Assembly (NCBI GenBank): GCA_035550515.1
Contig: DASZOZ010000047.1
Location: 1 to 64,000 of the forward strand
Length of the DNA stretch: 64,000 nucleotides
Origin: DATARH01 sp035550515
Lineage (GTDB): Bacteria > Pseudomonadota > Alphaproteobacteria > ATCC43930 > CGMCC-115725
Reading direction: 5' to 3'
Shown here: positions 25,216 to 34,596 of the stretch, in pieces
Layout of the letters: each line of letters starts with the position of its first letter
How positions within the stretch are numbered: the stretch's first letter is position 1
Program-made: the position numbers and the translations under genes
Notes under the pieces: model-generated
What the model was told of the DNA's origin: nothing
Databases searched by the model: none
The model's input: the letters and a program-made list of their open reading frames with translations, nothing else

Positions 25216-25505
25216 TGTTTCTCCATTTCAATCGTTGGTCTTCACCATTCTTTGTGTGCTAACAGAGTTTCCCCCGTATCGATCCGCCAATATCAATTGG
25301 CCGGCCGATAATGCGGGAGGTAGAGAGATATTTAACTTAAGGTTGGCTGGAGAAATGCCGGAGGAAGTCTTGCCGGTTCTTGCCGGGAGAGAATTTCTCG
25401 AATATCGGGCAAATGTTCGCTGACGAAGTCGGCACGCCGGACACGCCAATCCCCTCGGCGGCCCGGCCAATGCGCCGGATCTCGGCGGCCCTTCAATGGA
25501 AGCTG
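25216..25505. other. Intergenic region of about 290 bp without a convincing gene
   Basis: This stretch is less GC-rich than its neighbours (for example GAGAGATATTTAACTTAAGG near 25325) and separates two leftward genes. Short open frames exist, but they show no codon bias or recognisable motif. The left part probably carries the promoter of the small secreted protein at 24952. Confidence 0.5.
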
Positions 25506-26657
25506 TCAGCCGATCACCTTCTCCGCCCGGAGGGCCGCCAGCCGCGCCTTGTCGTAGCCGAGGATCGAGGACAGCACCGCGTCGGTGTGCTCGCCGGGGG
25601 TCGGGACGTGGCCGACGCGGCCGGGAGTCTTCGACATCTTGATCGTGGCGCCGGGCACGAACACCTCGCCGGCGACGGCGTCGGGCATTTTGACCAGCAT
25701 CTCGCGCTCCCACAGATGCGGGTCGGCCGCGACCTGCGGGATGGTCTTGACCGGCGCCACCGGAATTTCCGCGTCGAGCAGCGTCTTGACCACGTGGTCG
25801 ACGGTGTTGTCGGCGCACCATTTGGCGACCGCCTGCTTGCGCGCATCGCCGGCGCCGACGCGGCTGGTAAAGCCGGCGGCGGAGGCTTCCTTGTCGCCGG
25901 TGGCGATCTGCAGCAGCCGCGTCGCCATCGCGCTGCCCGAGGCCGAGATCACCACATGGCCGTCCTGGCACTTATAAGGCGGGCGGCCGCCTTCGCCGCC
26001 TTCCTCGCCGGTCAGCAGGTAGTAGGCGGTAGGGATTTCCACCATGGTCAATGCCGAATCCAGCAGGCAGCAATCGACCAGCTGCCCCTCGCCGGTCTTG
26101 TCGCGGTGGTGCAGCGCGGCGAGCGTGCCGATCGTCGCGTGCAGCGAGGTGTAGCGGTCGACCAGCGAGGTCGCGGCGCCCAGCGGCGTGCCGACCGGCT
26201 TCCCGGTGAGGTCCATCAGCCCGCTCATCGCCTGGCCGAGCGGGTCGAACGCCGGGCGCTCGCGGTAAGGGCCGTACTGGCCGAAGCCCGACACCGAGGT
26301 GAGGATGATGTCGGGCTTGATCTTGCACAGATCCTCGTAGCCGAACCCCATCTTCGCCATCGTGCCGGGGCGGAAATTTTCCAGCACCACGTCGGCGGTC
26401 TTGACCAGCTCGGCAAAGATCTCCTTGCCCTTGGCCGTGCGCAAATCCATGCACAGGCTCTTTTTGCCCCGGTTGTAGACGGTGAAATAGACGCTGACGC
26501 CCTTGACCACCGGCTCGGAGCGGCGGGTTTCCTCGCCGCCCAGCTTCTCGATCTTGATGACGTCGGCGCCGAGGTCGGACAGGATCATCCCGCCGCGCGG
26601 CCCCGCCTGGTAGCGCGCCAGTTCGAGTACCCGAACGCCTTCGAGTGAGCCGGCCAT
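25506..26657 (-). CDS. Class III (CaiB/BaiF-family) CoA-transferase
   Basis: A 383-residue CoA-transferase. It starts LEGVRVLELARYQAGPRGGMILSDLGADVIKIEK and continues with SLCMDLRTAKGKEIF and LENFRPGTMAKMGFGYEDL, all typical of the family. Asp167 in SLVDRYTSLHA aligns with the catalytic aspartate that forms the acyl-enzyme anhydride. It moves CoA between carboxylates; the substrate is unknown. The ATG at 26657 has a GGGAGGG site. It follows the PEP-mutase-family gene on the same strand after 62 bp. Confidence 0.87.
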   Translation of the reverse strand: MAGSLEGVRVLELARYQAGPRGGMILSDLGADVIKIEKLGGEETRRSEPVVKGVSVYFTVYNRGKKSLCMDLRTAKGKEIFAELVKTADVVLENFRPGTMAKMGFGYEDLCKIKPDIILTSVSGFGQYGPYRERPAFDPLGQAMSGLMDLTGKPVGTPLGAATSLVDRYTSLHATIGTLAALHHRDKTGEGQLVDCCLLDSALTMVEIPTAYYLLTGEEGGEGGRPPYKCQDGHVVISASGSAMATRLLQIATGDKEASAAGFTSRVGAGDARKQAVAKWCADNTVDHVVKTLLDAEIPVAPVKTIPQVAADPHLWEREMLVKMPDAVAGEVFVPGATIKMSKTPGRVGHVPTPGEHTDAVLSSILGYDKARLAALRAEKVIG

Positions 26658-26719
26658 TCGTCCCTCCCGCCAAAAGCTGTTGCCGCCATATTGCGCCGGC
26701 CGGGCGAGGAAGCAAATGG

Positions 26720-27550
26720 CTACGGAGCGCCCGCCCCTTTGGCGAACCCCTCCAGCAATTGGCTCCACGGCGGGTTGTCGCCGACAAAGGTGAAGGTGCC
26801 GTGCTCGGCCATCTCGCGCGCTGCGGTCATGAACGCGTTAAGCGCGAAGCGAGAACCGCTGCCGCCGATGCTGATGCGCTTGACCCCCGCTCCGGCGAGT
26901 TGCTCCAAGGTGAGCGACGGGTCGGCATGGGTCATCACCACATTGACCGGCTTGCCGACCGAGGCGACGACGGTGCGGATCTGGTCGAGCGTCCTGAGCC
27001 CCGGCGCGTAGAGCACGTCGGCGCCGGCCTGCTCGAACGCCTGCAGCCGCCGGATCGTCGCGTCGAGATCGGTGCTGCCATGGATCAGCTGCTCCGCCCG
27101 CGCCGTCAGCACGAACGGGATCGGCAATCTCCTGGCGGCTTCCACCGCGGCGTGGACGCGCTCGACCGCGAGGTTGAAGCCGTAGATCGGGTTGTTCCGG
27201 TCGCCGGTGAAATCCTCGATCGAGCCGCCGGCCAGCCCGGCCTCGGCGGCGCGCGGGATCAGGCGCGCGGCTTCCTCCGGCTCGTCGGCGCCGCAATTTT
27301 CCAGATCGCCGTTGGTCGGCAGATCGGTTGCCGCGGCGATGATGCGGGCGTTGTCGATGATCTCGTCGGCGCCGACAAAGCTGCGGCCATGGATGTTGGC
27401 GAGACCGAGGCTGGTCGTCGCCAGCGCCTTGAAGCCGAGCGACGCCAGCAGACGCGCGGTGCCGGCATCCCACGGGTTGGGAATGATGAAGGTTCCCGGT
27501 TCGTCATGCAGTGCGCGAAACACCGCCGCTTTTTCCGCCTGTGTGCGCAT
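26720..27550 (-). CDS. Isocitrate lyase / PEP phosphomutase superfamily protein
   Basis: A 276-residue alpha/beta barrel protein. Family marks are FIIPNPWDAGTARLLASLGFKALATTS, the Mg-binding region NGDLENCG, GGSIEDFTGD, FVLTARAEQLIHG and ADVLYAPGLRTLDQI. It resembles the oxaloacetate-hydrolase, carboxyvinyl-phosphonate and 2-methylisocitrate lyase-like group, whose reactions all cleave or form bonds next to a 2-oxoacid. The exact reaction cannot be told. It is divergent from the crotonase gene, with 75 bp between starts, and may be co-transcribed with the CoA-transferase. Confidence 0.78.
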   Translation of the reverse strand: MRTQAEKAAVFRALHDEPGTFIIPNPWDAGTARLLASLGFKALATTSLGLANIHGRSFVGADEIIDNARIIAAATDLPTNGDLENCGADEPEEAARLIPRAAEAGLAGGSIEDFTGDRNNPIYGFNLAVERVHAAVEAARRLPIPFVLTARAEQLIHGSTDLDATIRRLQAFEQAGADVLYAPGLRTLDQIRTVVASVGKPVNVVMTHADPSLTLEQLAGAGVKRISIGGSGSRFALNAFMTAAREMAEHGTFTFVGDNPPWSQLLEGFAKGAGAP

Positions 27551-27625
27551 GCGCGTCCTCCCTGGCCTCGCCGTCCAAGCCTGATACTATCGAGCCGAGC
27601 GATCGGGAGAAAAGGAGCGCCGGGC

Positions 27626-28387
27626 ATGGAACACCAATTCATCATCGCCGAGGCTCTCGACGGGGTCGGGGTCATCACCCTCAACCGGCCGGACAAGCTC
27701 AATGCGCTGTCCTTCGGGCTGGTGAGCGAGGTCGACGACGTGCTGACCGCCTGGGAGGATGACGACGCGATCAAGGCGGTCATCTTCACCGGCGCCGGCG
27801 ACCGTGCGTTTTCCGCCGGCGCCGACATCCACGAGATGGCGGACATGTCGGCCGAGGCGCTTGCCGACCGGCAGGCGCGGCGCGGCGAAATTTCCTGGCA
27901 CATCGCCAATTACGCCAAGCCGACGATCGGCGCGATCAACGGACTCGCCTATGGCGGCGCGGCGCTGCTGTCGTCATCACTCGACCTCCGCATCGGCTGT
28001 GAGAAGTCGCAGTTCCGCTTTCTCGCGGCGAGCTACGGGCGGGTCAATTCGAGCTGGTCGCTGCCGCTGCTGGTCGGCTGGCCGAAGGCGAAGGAGCTGC
28101 TCTACACCGGCCGCGTCGTCGCGGCCGAGGAAGCCGAGCGCATCGGGCTGCTCAACGCGGTCGTGCCGTCGGCCAAGCTGCGCGAGAGCGCGGTCGAGAT
28201 GGGCCGGATGATCGCCAAGAACGATGCCCGCATGGTGCAGGGGCTGAAGCGCCTGCTGCATGAGGGGGCGGGGATGTCGCTGCAGGAACGCTATGCGTTC
28301 GAGGACGAGGCCCGCGCCACCTGGCTGCTCGCCGGCCACCCGCGCGACGGGTTCAAGGATTTCCTCGCGCGCAAAGGGAAGCGCTGA
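27626..28387 (+). CDS. Crotonase-family protein lacking the hydratase glutamates
   Basis: A 253-residue crotonase fold. It keeps ITLNRPDKLNALS and the oxyanion-hole segments AFSAGADIHEM (residues 61-71) and NGLAYGGAALL (105-115). In enoyl-CoA hydratase two glutamates activate water. By alignment of the motifs the first position is Leu114 (GGAALL) and the second Ala134 (RFLAASYG), so neither glutamate is present. It may therefore be an isomerase, hydrolase or decarboxylase of the family rather than a hydratase. An AAGGAG site lies 8 bp before the ATG. Confidence 0.82.
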   Translation: MEHQFIIAEALDGVGVITLNRPDKLNALSFGLVSEVDDVLTAWEDDDAIKAVIFTGAGDRAFSAGADIHEMADMSAEALADRQARRGEISWHIANYAKPTIGAINGLAYGGAALLSSSLDLRIGCEKSQFRFLAASYGRVNSSWSLPLLVGWPKAKELLYTGRVVAAEEAERIGLLNAVVPSAKLRESAVEMGRMIAKNDARMVQGLKRLLHEGAGMSLQERYAFEDEARATWLLAGHPRDGFKDFLARKGKR

Positions 28388-28404
28388 GCAGCGATGGTCC
28401 TTTG

Positions 28405-29506
28405 CTAAAAGCCGAGTTTCAGCGTCGCCTTGATCTGTTCCGCATCCATCCCGGCGAGGCCCATGCGGTCGAGCGTGCGGGCGTCGGCGGTGAAATCGTT
28501 GCCGGCCAGGATCTGCGCCAGCCTGACGACGGCGTCCATGGCGGGCGTCGGCACGCCCGCCGCCTCGCCGAGCGCGCGCATCGGCATCAGCCCAACCGGC
28601 ACGTCCTCGGCGATGTATTTATGCGTCCAGGAACGGGGTGCCGGTGGCCTGGTAGGGGCCGTCGCTGTTGGTGGTGAGCAGCCGGCAGGTCTCCGACAGC
28701 GTCGCGCCGCGGACGCCATAGGTCTTGGCGAACCAGTCTTCCAGCGTCGGCACGGTCGCGCCGAGCGCGGCGGCGACGGCGACCCGTTCGCCGTTGATCG
28801 CCTGGTAGAGCCGTCCGACCGCCGGGGTCACGCCCTCGGCATAGAATTTATAGCCCTCGCCGCGGTCGATCTTGCCGGCATTGGCGACGCAATTGGCGAC
28901 GTGGAGCATCGCGTTGGCGTTCATAAAGCCGGTCGAGGCGATCGTCGGCGCCGCGACCGCGGTCGGAAAAAGCGGCCCGAGCCTGGCGAACACGGCAGCG
29001 CTGCGGTTGCCGGGAAACGTGGCGATCTGCAGCCCTTTCTTGGTGACGATCGGCTTGATGCGGGTGGAGGACAGGCGCCAGCACGAGTAGGGGTAATTGT
29101 CCATCTCGGCGATGTCGACACCGGCGCGGCAGCCGGCGGCGGCGAGCGCCCGGCGAAAGGTCAAGGCGCCGCCGGTGTTGCCCTGGATCAGCAGCACGAT
29201 CTGCCCGTCGCGCAGCAGCGGCGCGACACCGCGCGCGACGCTCTCCTGGAACGTCCCACCGGTGCAGACGGCAATGACATCGGCGCCGTCGACCGCCGCC
29301 GCCAGGTCGGTCGTGACCCGTTCGACGGCCGAAAAATGCGTCCTACCGCCGACCTCGACATCGAGCCCGCCACGGTCGCGGATGTCGGCGAGCCGCGCGT
29401 CGTCGAGGTCGGTCAGCCGCAGCCCGGCACCGAGCGCGCCCAACTGCGCCGCCAGGTACACCCCGCCGATCCCCGCGCCGACAACCGCAACCGTGGTCCC
29501 CGCCAT
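28405..29506 (-). pseudogene. Opine/octopine-dehydrogenase-like NAD(P) oxidoreductase, frameshifted
   Basis: The first 295 codons encode a Rossmann protein (TTVAVVGAGIGGVYLAAQLG at residues 3-22, then ADVIAVCTGG, MDNYPYSCWRL and TGFMNANAMLHVANCVANAGK) of the ketopantoate-reductase/opine-dehydrogenase group. This frame stops at 28619 just after GTPFLDA. The conserved C-terminal part (HKYIAEDVPVGLMPMRALGEAAGVPTPAMDAVVRLAQ) continues in another frame down to 28405. Removing one G near 28624 restores FLD-HKYIAEDVP in a single frame of about 366 residues. It is either a recent pseudogene or a sequencing error. The start has a GGGGAG site. It follows the second HpaB-like gene by 26 bp. Confidence 0.75.
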
Positions 29507-29532
29507 GCGCTGCTCCCCTGCGACTCCGCAGT

Positions 29533-31005
29533 TTACTTGCGACCGCCTGCCGGGTGGCTCACCGACCGGCGGGCGGGCGGCAGCGCCGCACGGATGCCGC
29601 CGACATCGATCTCGGGCATCGGCATCTCGATCAGTTCGAGCACGGCATTGGCGAGTTCGTTGTAGCCGTGGAAACTGCGCCGCAGCCAATGCCGCCAGCC
29701 CGGCATCCCGCTGCTGGCATGCAGCTCGAACGCCGACTCCCGGCCGTCGAGCGCCGACGACACATGGTCCCAGGCGAGCTGAAGCAGCGCCGCCCGCTGC
29801 CGCGCGGTATAGCCGCCGCCGCCGAAACTCTCCTCCAGCCCCTGGGCCAGCTCCGGGATGGCGAAGTCGCTGTCGCAGGGCGCGACGACCAGCGACGAGC
29901 CGGGGATGATCCGCAGCAGCTCGCTGATCCGTTGCCGCGCCTTGAACAGCGCGATGCCGCCGGCCGCCAGATGCGCGTGGTTCGGGTAGCAATAGCCGGT
30001 GGCGGTGAAGTCGGGGTCGTGCTCGGCGGCGGCGATGCAGGAGCGCACGACCTGCACCTCGGCGATGATGTCGACCAGGTAATCGATCGTCGCGTCGTGG
30101 TCCTTCAGCCCCATCGCGTCGGCGAGGGCGAAGGCCAGGCCCAGCGTGAATTCCGCCTTGGCGAGCCAGCCGTACAGATGATGCCAGCGCAGCCAGCGCG
30201 GGATGGCCTCGAGTGCCGGATCGACCGCGAAGACCCGCTCCCAAGGCACGAACACGTCGTCGAGCCACATCTGGCCGTCGAGTTCGTCATAGCGGCTCGA
30301 CAGCGGCGCGGTAAAGGCCTCGGCGCTCCGCGCCGCGGGTTTGCGGCACAGCGTCGTCACCCCCGGCGCCCCGACCGGGACGATAAACCCGACGGGGTTG
30401 CCCTCGATCCGCAGCCCGGTCAAATGCCCGACATAGACCTCCTCGGCATAGGCCGGGCTGGTGTGCATCCCGAGCCGGCCGCGCACGACGATGCCCTTGT
30501 CGGTCTCGCGCACCAGCTTGACCGCGACCCGGTCCGCCGGGTTCGGCTGCAGGCGCTGGCCGATGATCGCCGCGCCGCCGCAGAACGTGACGAACCTCCC
30601 GGTTGCGGCGACTTCCCGGCGATAGACCTCGGCGTGCTTCGGGTGCTGCGGCCCGGCGCCGAGGGTCTCAGTCGCGGCCAGCACGCCCATCGCGATCAGG
30701 TGCCCGTAAAACGGCGTGTGCGTGATGTTGCCGGCCGAGAGGAAGGTGGTCTTGGAGATCGCGCGGCCCATGGCGCGAACCTCCGCCGCCGTCCGCGGCA
30801 GCACGAACGCCCACGGCGTGCCGTCCGGGCTGTTCAACGTCTCGCGCCAGTCGGGGTCGAAATGCCGGTCGTACCAGGCGGCGTATTGCCCGACCATCGC
30901 GGCGGTCGCCGGGTGCGTGGCGACGTCGTCGATCGCGCCGCCGCCCATGATCACGACCTTGCGGCCGTCGCGCAGCGCCGCGCGGTAGTCCGCGCCGGTC
31001 CTCAC
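29533..31005 (-). CDS. HpaB-like flavin-dependent monooxygenase, second tandem copy
   Basis: A 490-residue member of the 4-hydroxyphenylacetate 3-monooxygenase large-subunit family, which uses reduced FAD from a separate reductase. Family segments are FLSAGNITHTPFYGHLI, RLGMHTSPAYAEEVYVGHL, DELDGQMWLDDVFVPWERVF, RIIPGSSLVVAP and GGGGYTARQRAALLQLAWDHVSSALDGRESAFELHASSG. It starts at GTG 31005, overlapping the stop of the first copy as GTGA. It is clearly paralogous to the upstream gene along its full length. No reductase (HpaC) gene is in the window. The phenolic or other substrate is not known. Confidence 0.82.
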   Translation of the reverse strand: MRTGADYRAALRDGRKVVIMGGGAIDDVATHPATAAMVGQYAAWYDRHFDPDWRETLNSPDGTPWAFVLPRTAAEVRAMGRAISKTTFLSAGNITHTPFYGHLIAMGVLAATETLGAGPQHPKHAEVYRREVAATGRFVTFCGGAAIIGQRLQPNPADRVAVKLVRETDKGIVVRGRLGMHTSPAYAEEVYVGHLTGLRIEGNPVGFIVPVGAPGVTTLCRKPAARSAEAFTAPLSSRYDELDGQMWLDDVFVPWERVFAVDPALEAIPRWLRWHHLYGWLAKAEFTLGLAFALADAMGLKDHDATIDYLVDIIAEVQVVRSCIAAAEHDPDFTATGYCYPNHAHLAAGGIALFKARQRISELLRIIPGSSLVVAPCDSDFAIPELAQGLEESFGGGGYTARQRAALLQLAWDHVSSALDGRESAFELHASSGMPGWRHWLRRSFHGYNELANAVLELIEMPMPEIDVGGIRAALPPARRSVSHPAGGRK

Positions 31006-32483
31006 GGTTTGTCTCCGGCCGGCGCCGGCCGCGGCGCGTTGACGCGACGCGGCGCCAGCGGTGCGGCGGGGATCGAGCCGAGATCGATCGCCGGCATGTC
31101 GCAATCGAGCTGCCGCAGCACCGCATTGGCGAGCGAGTTGTAGTCGGTGAAGCTCTTGCGCAACCGGCCGCGCCAGGTCGGCAAGCCGCCGCTGGCATGG
31201 AGTTCGAACGCGGATTCGCGGCCGTCGAGCCCCGACGACACATGGTCCCAGGCAAGCTGGAGCAGCGCCGTGCGCTGGGCCGCGGTGTAGCCGCCGCCGC
31301 CGAACGCTTCTTCGAGCCCCGCCGACAAGCCCGGCGCCGCGAGGTCGGTATCCCCCGGCGCCACCACCAGCGACGAGCCGGGGATGATGCGCAGGATTTC
31401 GCCGATCTGCTGGCGCGCCTTGAACAGCGTGATGCCGCCCGCCATCACGTGCCGGCGGTTCGGGCCGCAGAACCCGGTGGGGGTCGGTTCCGGCTCGTGC
31501 TCGGCGGCGGTCTGGCAGGCGCGGATCGTCTGCACCGCCGCCATCAGGTCGATCAGGTATTCGACCGTCGCCTCGTTCTCCTTCAACCCCATCGCGTCGG
31601 CCAGCGCCAGGGCCAGCCCGAGGCTGAACTCGGCACGAGCGCCCCAGCTGTAGAGGTGATGCCACAGCAGCCAGCGCGCGACCGCCTCGGGGCCGGGGTC
31701 GATCAGGAATACGTGCTCCCAGGGGATCAGCACCTCGTCGAGCCACAGCGTGCCGTCCAGCTCGTCGAAGCGGTTGGAAAGCGGCGCGAGGAACGGGTTG
31801 CGCTCGCGCGCGGCGACCCGGCGGCACAGGATCGTCACGCCCTTGGCGGCGATCTCGACGACAAAGCTCACCGGGTGGCCGTCATACTGCACCCCGTTGA
31901 GCGAGCCGACAAAGATGTCCTCGGCGTAGCACGGGCTGGTATGCATGCCGATGCGGCCGGAGATGACCAGGCCCGTGCCGGTCTCGCGCACGATGCGGCA
32001 GCCGGCGCGGTCCTTCGGGTCGGGGCGCAGCCGGTGGCCGATCGGCGGCGCCCCGCCGCTGAAGGTCAGGAACCGGCCGGTCTCGGCGATCATCGCGCGA
32101 TAGCTCTGGGCGCGGGCGACATGCTCGGCGCCGGCGCCGTGCTCGCAGACCGCGTTGACGATGCCCATCGCGATCAGGTTGCCATAGGCCGGATCGTGGG
32201 TGATGTTGCCGGCCGACAGGAAGCAGGTCTTGGCGAACGACCGGCCCATGCCGATGAGGTCGGCGCCGGTTTTCGGCCCGGTCAGCGCCCAAGGGATGCC
32301 GGCCGGGCCGATCAGCGTCCCGGTCCATGCCGGATCGCGGTGCAGGTCGTGCCAGCGGACGTATTCCTCGACCACCGCCCGCGTCGCGGGATGCGTCGTC
32401 ACATCCTCGACCCGGCCTTCGCCCATCACATAGACGACGCGTCCGTCGCGCAGCGCCTCGCGATACTCGCCGCCCGTCCTCAC
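31002..32483 (-). CDS. HpaB-like flavin-dependent monooxygenase, first tandem copy
   Basis: A 493-residue HpaB-family protein starting at GTG 32483, with GGAGG 7 bp upstream. It carries FLSAGNITHDPAYGNLIAMGIV, RIGMHTSPCYAEDIFVGSL, DELDGTLWLDEVLIPWEHVF, RIIPGSSLVVAPGDTD and the same GGGGYTAAQRTALLQLAWDHVSSGLDGRESAFELHASGG block as its neighbour. Both start M-RTG-YREALRDGR-V. The two probably arose by tandem duplication. They could form a hetero-oligomer or act on successive intermediates. The genes before it (lactonase, ring-cleavage dioxygenase, amidohydrolase) suggest aromatic catabolism. Confidence 0.82.
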   Translation of the reverse strand: MRTGGEYREALRDGRVVYVMGEGRVEDVTTHPATRAVVEEYVRWHDLHRDPAWTGTLIGPAGIPWALTGPKTGADLIGMGRSFAKTCFLSAGNITHDPAYGNLIAMGIVNAVCEHGAGAEHVARAQSYRAMIAETGRFLTFSGGAPPIGHRLRPDPKDRAGCRIVRETGTGLVISGRIGMHTSPCYAEDIFVGSLNGVQYDGHPVSFVVEIAAKGVTILCRRVAARERNPFLAPLSNRFDELDGTLWLDEVLIPWEHVFLIDPGPEAVARWLLWHHLYSWGARAEFSLGLALALADAMGLKENEATVEYLIDLMAAVQTIRACQTAAEHEPEPTPTGFCGPNRRHVMAGGITLFKARQQIGEILRIIPGSSLVVAPGDTDLAAPGLSAGLEEAFGGGGYTAAQRTALLQLAWDHVSSGLDGRESAFELHASGGLPTWRGRLRKSFTDYNSLANAVLRQLDCDMPAIDLGSIPAAPLAPRRVNAPRPAPAGDKP

Positions 32484-32512
32484 TTGCCGTCCTCCGCATC
32501 AAGGCGTTCGTC

Positions 32513-33382
32513 TTATTTCCTGAACGGATGCCCCGGCAGACCCGGCGCCCTGGCCCGCAAGACATAGACCGAGCTGTGCGCGGTAAAGAACACGGTCTTC
32601 ATGTCGGGGCCGCCGAAGGCCAGGTTGGCCGGCACTTCGGGCGTCTTGATGGTGCCGATATGGGTGCCGTCCGCCGCGTAGACCCAGGTGCCGCCCGGCC
32701 CGGTGCACCACACCCGTCCTTCGACGTCGACCTTCATCCCGTCCGGCACGCCGATCTTCTCGTCCGAGGACATGTCGGCAAAGATGCGGCGCCGCACCAT
32801 ATTGCCGGCGCTGTCCATTTCGAGCCGGTGAATATAGGCGGTGTGGCGCGTGTTGGCGACGTAGAGCACCCGCTCGTCGGGCGAGAAGGCCAGGCCGTTC
32901 GGGTATTCGAAATCGGCGACGTGCCGGGTCGCGCCGTCCGGCATGATGCGGTAGATCGCCGCCGGGTCGAGCTCGCGCTGGCCGAGCGGCACGCGCATCC
33001 CCGGATTGGTGAAGTAGAGGCTGCCGTCCGATTTGCACACCACGTCGTTGGGCCGCGACAGGCGCTTGCCGTCGAACTTGTCCATCAGCACGTCGTGCGA
33101 GGCGAACTTGCCGTCCGCCGGCCAGCGCGTCACGCGGCGATGGCCGCCCTCGCACTGGATCAACCGGCCTTGCGGGTCGAATGTCGTGCCGTTGCCCTCG
33201 CCGGTGTTGTCGCGCAGCAATTCGGCCGGCCCGCCCGGCTTGATGCGATAGAATTTCGACTCGCGCACATCCACGAAGTACCAGAACCCGTCCGGGTGAT
33301 AGACCGGCCCTTCGGTAAAGGTGAAACCGGTCGCGAGACGCTGCGCCTCACCGCTCTCAAGAATGTCGTCGAGCCCCGCCAT
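32513..33382 (-). CDS. SMP-30/gluconolactonase-family lactonase
   Basis: A 289-residue six-bladed beta-propeller of the SMP-30/LRE family. Metal-binding residues are expected in TFTEGPVYHPDG (Glu), RPNDVVCKSDG (Asn), NGLAFSPDERVLYVANT and GVPDGMKVDVEGRVW (Asp). These enzymes hydrolyse lactones. In this operon it could open a lactone formed after ring cleavage or hydroxylation. A GGGAGG site precedes the ATG, and the HpaB-like gene follows after 29 bp. Confidence 0.85.
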   Translation of the reverse strand: MAGLDDILESGEAQRLATGFTFTEGPVYHPDGFWYFVDVRESKFYRIKPGGPAELLRDNTGEGNGTTFDPQGRLIQCEGGHRRVTRWPADGKFASHDVLMDKFDGKRLSRPNDVVCKSDGSLYFTNPGMRVPLGQRELDPAAIYRIMPDGATRHVADFEYPNGLAFSPDERVLYVANTRHTAYIHRLEMDSAGNMVRRRIFADMSSDEKIGVPDGMKVDVEGRVWCTGPGGTWVYAADGTHIGTIKTPEVPANLAFGGPDMKTVFFTAHSSVYVLRARAPGLPGHPFRK

Positions 33383-33425
33383 GGTTTCCTCCCTCGCTGC
33401 GAAGGACGCAATCGCATCGTTCCGG

Positions 33426-34490
33426 TCAGTGATAGTGCGCGAAGACGACCGGTGAGACGAAGGCCCAGTTTTCCAGGAACACCGCCTTGTCCGGCTTGCG
33501 GCCGAGCGCTTCCATGGCGCCGAGCAGGCAGAACCAGTTCAGCACCTCGTGCTGGCCGGATTGCTCGATCTGCGCGGTCTTGTAGCCGTGCCACGTGGCG
33601 TAGTCGCCGGTTTCCAGCGCGTCGAACAGGGCGCGGTCCGCCGGGACATCGGGCCAGAGCTGCCAGTTCTTCTCGGTGAGGAACGAGTGCGACCAGGATG
33701 AGGACGCCATCAGCGCCACCCGCCACGGGCTCTCGGCCATGATCTTCGCCGTGGCGGCGCCGACCTGCATGCAGCGATGCGGGTTGGGGCTTGGCGGATC
33801 GAAGACTTGCTGGTCGAGGTTGCCGATTGCGTCCTTCATCGCCAGCGGCAGGCGCAGCCCGCGCGCCGCATTGACCCGGCGGCCGTAGCAATTCACCGAA
33901 AACTGCACGAGCGGATAGTCGAAACCGCGCCGCTCGTCGTCGAGCAGCAGCACGGTGTTTTCGAACGCGTGCCCCATCTTGTGGTGCAGCGGCTTATAGG
34001 CGTAGCCGACATCGATCCCGGCGGCGATCAGCTTGCTGGCCAGGTACTTGCCGGCCTCGCGGTGGCCGCGCACGCGAAAAACCTTGTCCTTGGGCTCGTT
34101 CCACGGGTTGTCCGGCGAGCGGCGGTGCGCCCAGGGCTGGATGTCCTGGTCGGCATAGGCCAGCACCGCGAAAGGCGGGACGATGTCTTCCTTGAAATTC
34201 TCGTACTGATCGTCGCCCCACATGATGATGAGGTCGGGGTTGAACGCATCGAGCGCCGCCCGCGCCTCGGCAAAGTGCCGGCGGTAGATTTCGCGATAAC
34301 GCGTCGCGGTCGAGGCGCCCCAATCGTTGCCGAGCTCCTCGCGCAGCTCTGCCGGCCAGTTGGCCGGGTTCTTCATCGCCTCCGGCATGTCGGGGTCGTC
34401 GAGCGAGGCCTTCATCATAAAGGTCCAGTTCTCGTTCGGGCGCAGCATCACCGGCCGGTGGCTACAGCCGATGCCGAGGATTTCAGCCAT
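33426..34490 (-). CDS. LigB-type (class III) extradiol ring-cleavage dioxygenase-like protein
   Basis: A 354-residue protein with the LigB-like alpha/beta fold. Likely Fe(II) ligands include His11 in LGIGCSHRP, and catalytic histidines may be in KPLHHKMGHAFENT and SSSWSHSFLTEKNW. DLIIMWGDDQYENF is the typical central strand. The insert and length resemble the protocatechuate-4,5-dioxygenase beta-chain-like group with a fused C-terminal helical part (from about residue 290, PADRALFDALETGDYATWHGYKTAQIEQSGQHEVLNW). It would split a catecholic ring. A GGGAG site lies 6 bp before the ATG. Confidence 0.8.
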   Translation of the reverse strand: MAEILGIGCSHRPVMLRPNENWTFMMKASLDDPDMPEAMKNPANWPAELREELGNDWGASTATRYREIYRRHFAEARAALDAFNPDLIIMWGDDQYENFKEDIVPPFAVLAYADQDIQPWAHRRSPDNPWNEPKDKVFRVRGHREAGKYLASKLIAAGIDVGYAYKPLHHKMGHAFENTVLLLDDERRGFDYPLVQFSVNCYGRRVNAARGLRLPLAMKDAIGNLDQQVFDPPSPNPHRCMQVGAATAKIMAESPWRVALMASSSWSHSFLTEKNWQLWPDVPADRALFDALETGDYATWHGYKTAQIEQSGQHEVLNWFCLLGAMEALGRKPDKAVFLENWAFVSPVVFAHYH

Positions 34491-34596
34491 TGTCAGCTCC
34501 CTGCGTCAGCTCTTTGCGGAGCGGGTCATTGCCTGGCGATGGCGTCGTCCGGCGGCACCGGCGCCATCACGAAAACCGGTGCTCGAAAATCGGCGC

